From the NCBI GenBank assembly GCA_951799405.1, contig OX637343.1, positions 15,044,524 to 15,108,523 of the forward strand: a stretch of 64,000 nucleotides of DNA, read 5' to 3'. Shown piece after piece: positions 63,410-64,000 of this stretch. The notes under the pieces are model-generated. The model searched no databases, was not told the DNA's origin, and saw only the letters and a list, made by a program, of their open reading frames with translations. Source of the stretch: Agapetus fuscipes (taxonomy: Eukaryota; Arthropoda; Insecta; Trichoptera; Glossosomatidae). Both the position numbers and the translations under genes were made by a program. Each line of letters begins with the position of its first letter. The first letter of the stretch is position 1.

Positions 63410-64000
63410 GTTTTTAGGCTGCGATTCTGTGAACCTTGAGTGATCTATTAACGCGCAAGCCGTGAAACCACCAATGCAGAAGTTACAGAGTGAATCATAT
63501 TGTAATGTTATAATTAAAATACACAGGTCTTCTTTCAGGGGTTTTATTTACACTTAATTAATTTTACAAATTTACATTTATTTTTAACTCTTTTGGTTAC
63601 ACAAATTTATTGTTCACAGTTTAGTATCGCTTACACTCTTCGAATCAAAGTCAACTATCGCACTGGCTTAGCACACTCAATTCTCCGCCTTATATACTTC
63701 ACAGACAGCACTTTCTAGTGACTAATTTTGCCAGCGTATTCCCGCATATTCTACCAAGTTCGAGATTACAAAACGATCATTTAATTTCTAGATTTCTTAG
63801 GTCTATTGCTACCTACGGTGTACACCTATATTAACCTACTTTTGACATAATGCTATAATAACTATTACCACCTACGATGTATACCTATTTTAATCTACTA
63901 TTTACATTACAATATTATGTAATCGAATGGTTAAAAAAGCAATACTGTGAAATAAATTTAACTGCAATTTTATTAAAAGTGAACTTGAAATAAATCATAG
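63410..64000 (+). mobile_element. LTR-C copy interrupted by LTR-A
   Basis: 63410-63500 (GGCTGCGATTCTGTGAACC, CAGAAGTTACAGAGTGAATC) and 63912-64000 (AAGCAATACTGTGAAATAAA, GAAATAAATCATAG) are contiguous in the 61190-61400 copy. Truncated by the window edge. Confidence 0.8.
63501..63911 (-). mobile_element. Solo LTR, family LTR-A (reverse)
   Basis: 411 bp; plus-strand ends TGTAATGTTATAATTAAA and ATTTACATTACA, flanked by ATAT at 63497-63500 and 63912-63915. It lacks about 20 bp near one end relative to 12043-12478. It sits inside LTR-C. Confidence 0.88.

Overview
This is an intron-dominated piece of an animal nuclear genome, most likely an insect. It is AT-rich, has no operons, and is crowded with eukaryotic mobile elements. 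The only host gene I can support is a neuroligin, a catalytically dead carboxylesterase-fold synaptic adhesion protein, on the minus strand. Three exons are visible: 63192-63347, 10797-10994 and 1082-1198. They join in phase, have GT/AG splice signals, and read as one continuous stretch of the esterase domain. The introns between them are about 52.2 kb and 9.6 kb. The resemblance to fly Nlg2 is from memory of the family, not from a search. Order within the insects is not determined.

Everything else is intron, and most of it can be parsed into repeat families named here for this window only. LINE-A is a non-LTR retrotransposon with a reverse transcriptase at 44983-46520 and a 3' UTR ending in (GATTA)n; pieces of that 3' UTR recur in about 30 places and are the commonest repeat. 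LINE-B is a relative with an (AGTTAC)n tail. LINE-C is a set of RTE/BovB-like carboxy-terminal fragments, LINE-D a CR1/L2-like element. SINE-1 has a tRNA-like head and a 3' end shared with LINE-D; SINE-2 and SINE-3 are two further tRNA-derived SINEs. Six LTRs without internal regions (LTR-A x3, LTR-B x2, LTR-D x1) each have exact 4-bp target duplications; LTR-C is less certain. There are several terminal-inverted-repeat families (MITE-1 to MITE-4, hAT-1, hAT-2) and foldback elements carrying hammerhead/Penelope-like motifs.

Layout: 1-1.2 kb, neuroligin exon and LINE-A tail; 1.2-10.8 kb, first intron with a SINE split by a solo LTR at 4.8-5.7 kb; 10.8-11.0 kb, exon; 11-44 kb, repeats including a 62-bp minisatellite with higher-order structure at 17.9-18.7 kb; 44.8-46.9 kb, LINE-A inside a MITE; 50-55 kb, a deeply nested insertion stack; 56.4-57.9 kb, a hairpin minisatellite split by a 620-bp palindrome; 61-64 kb, LTRs and the most upstream exon.

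The most interesting content is the nesting, which gives relative insertion ages, the SINE/LINE tail sharing, and the varied hammerhead-like hairpins. I see no second host gene, no bona fide tRNA or rRNA gene, and no CRISPR array. All boundaries were read by eye; family identities need a database search.
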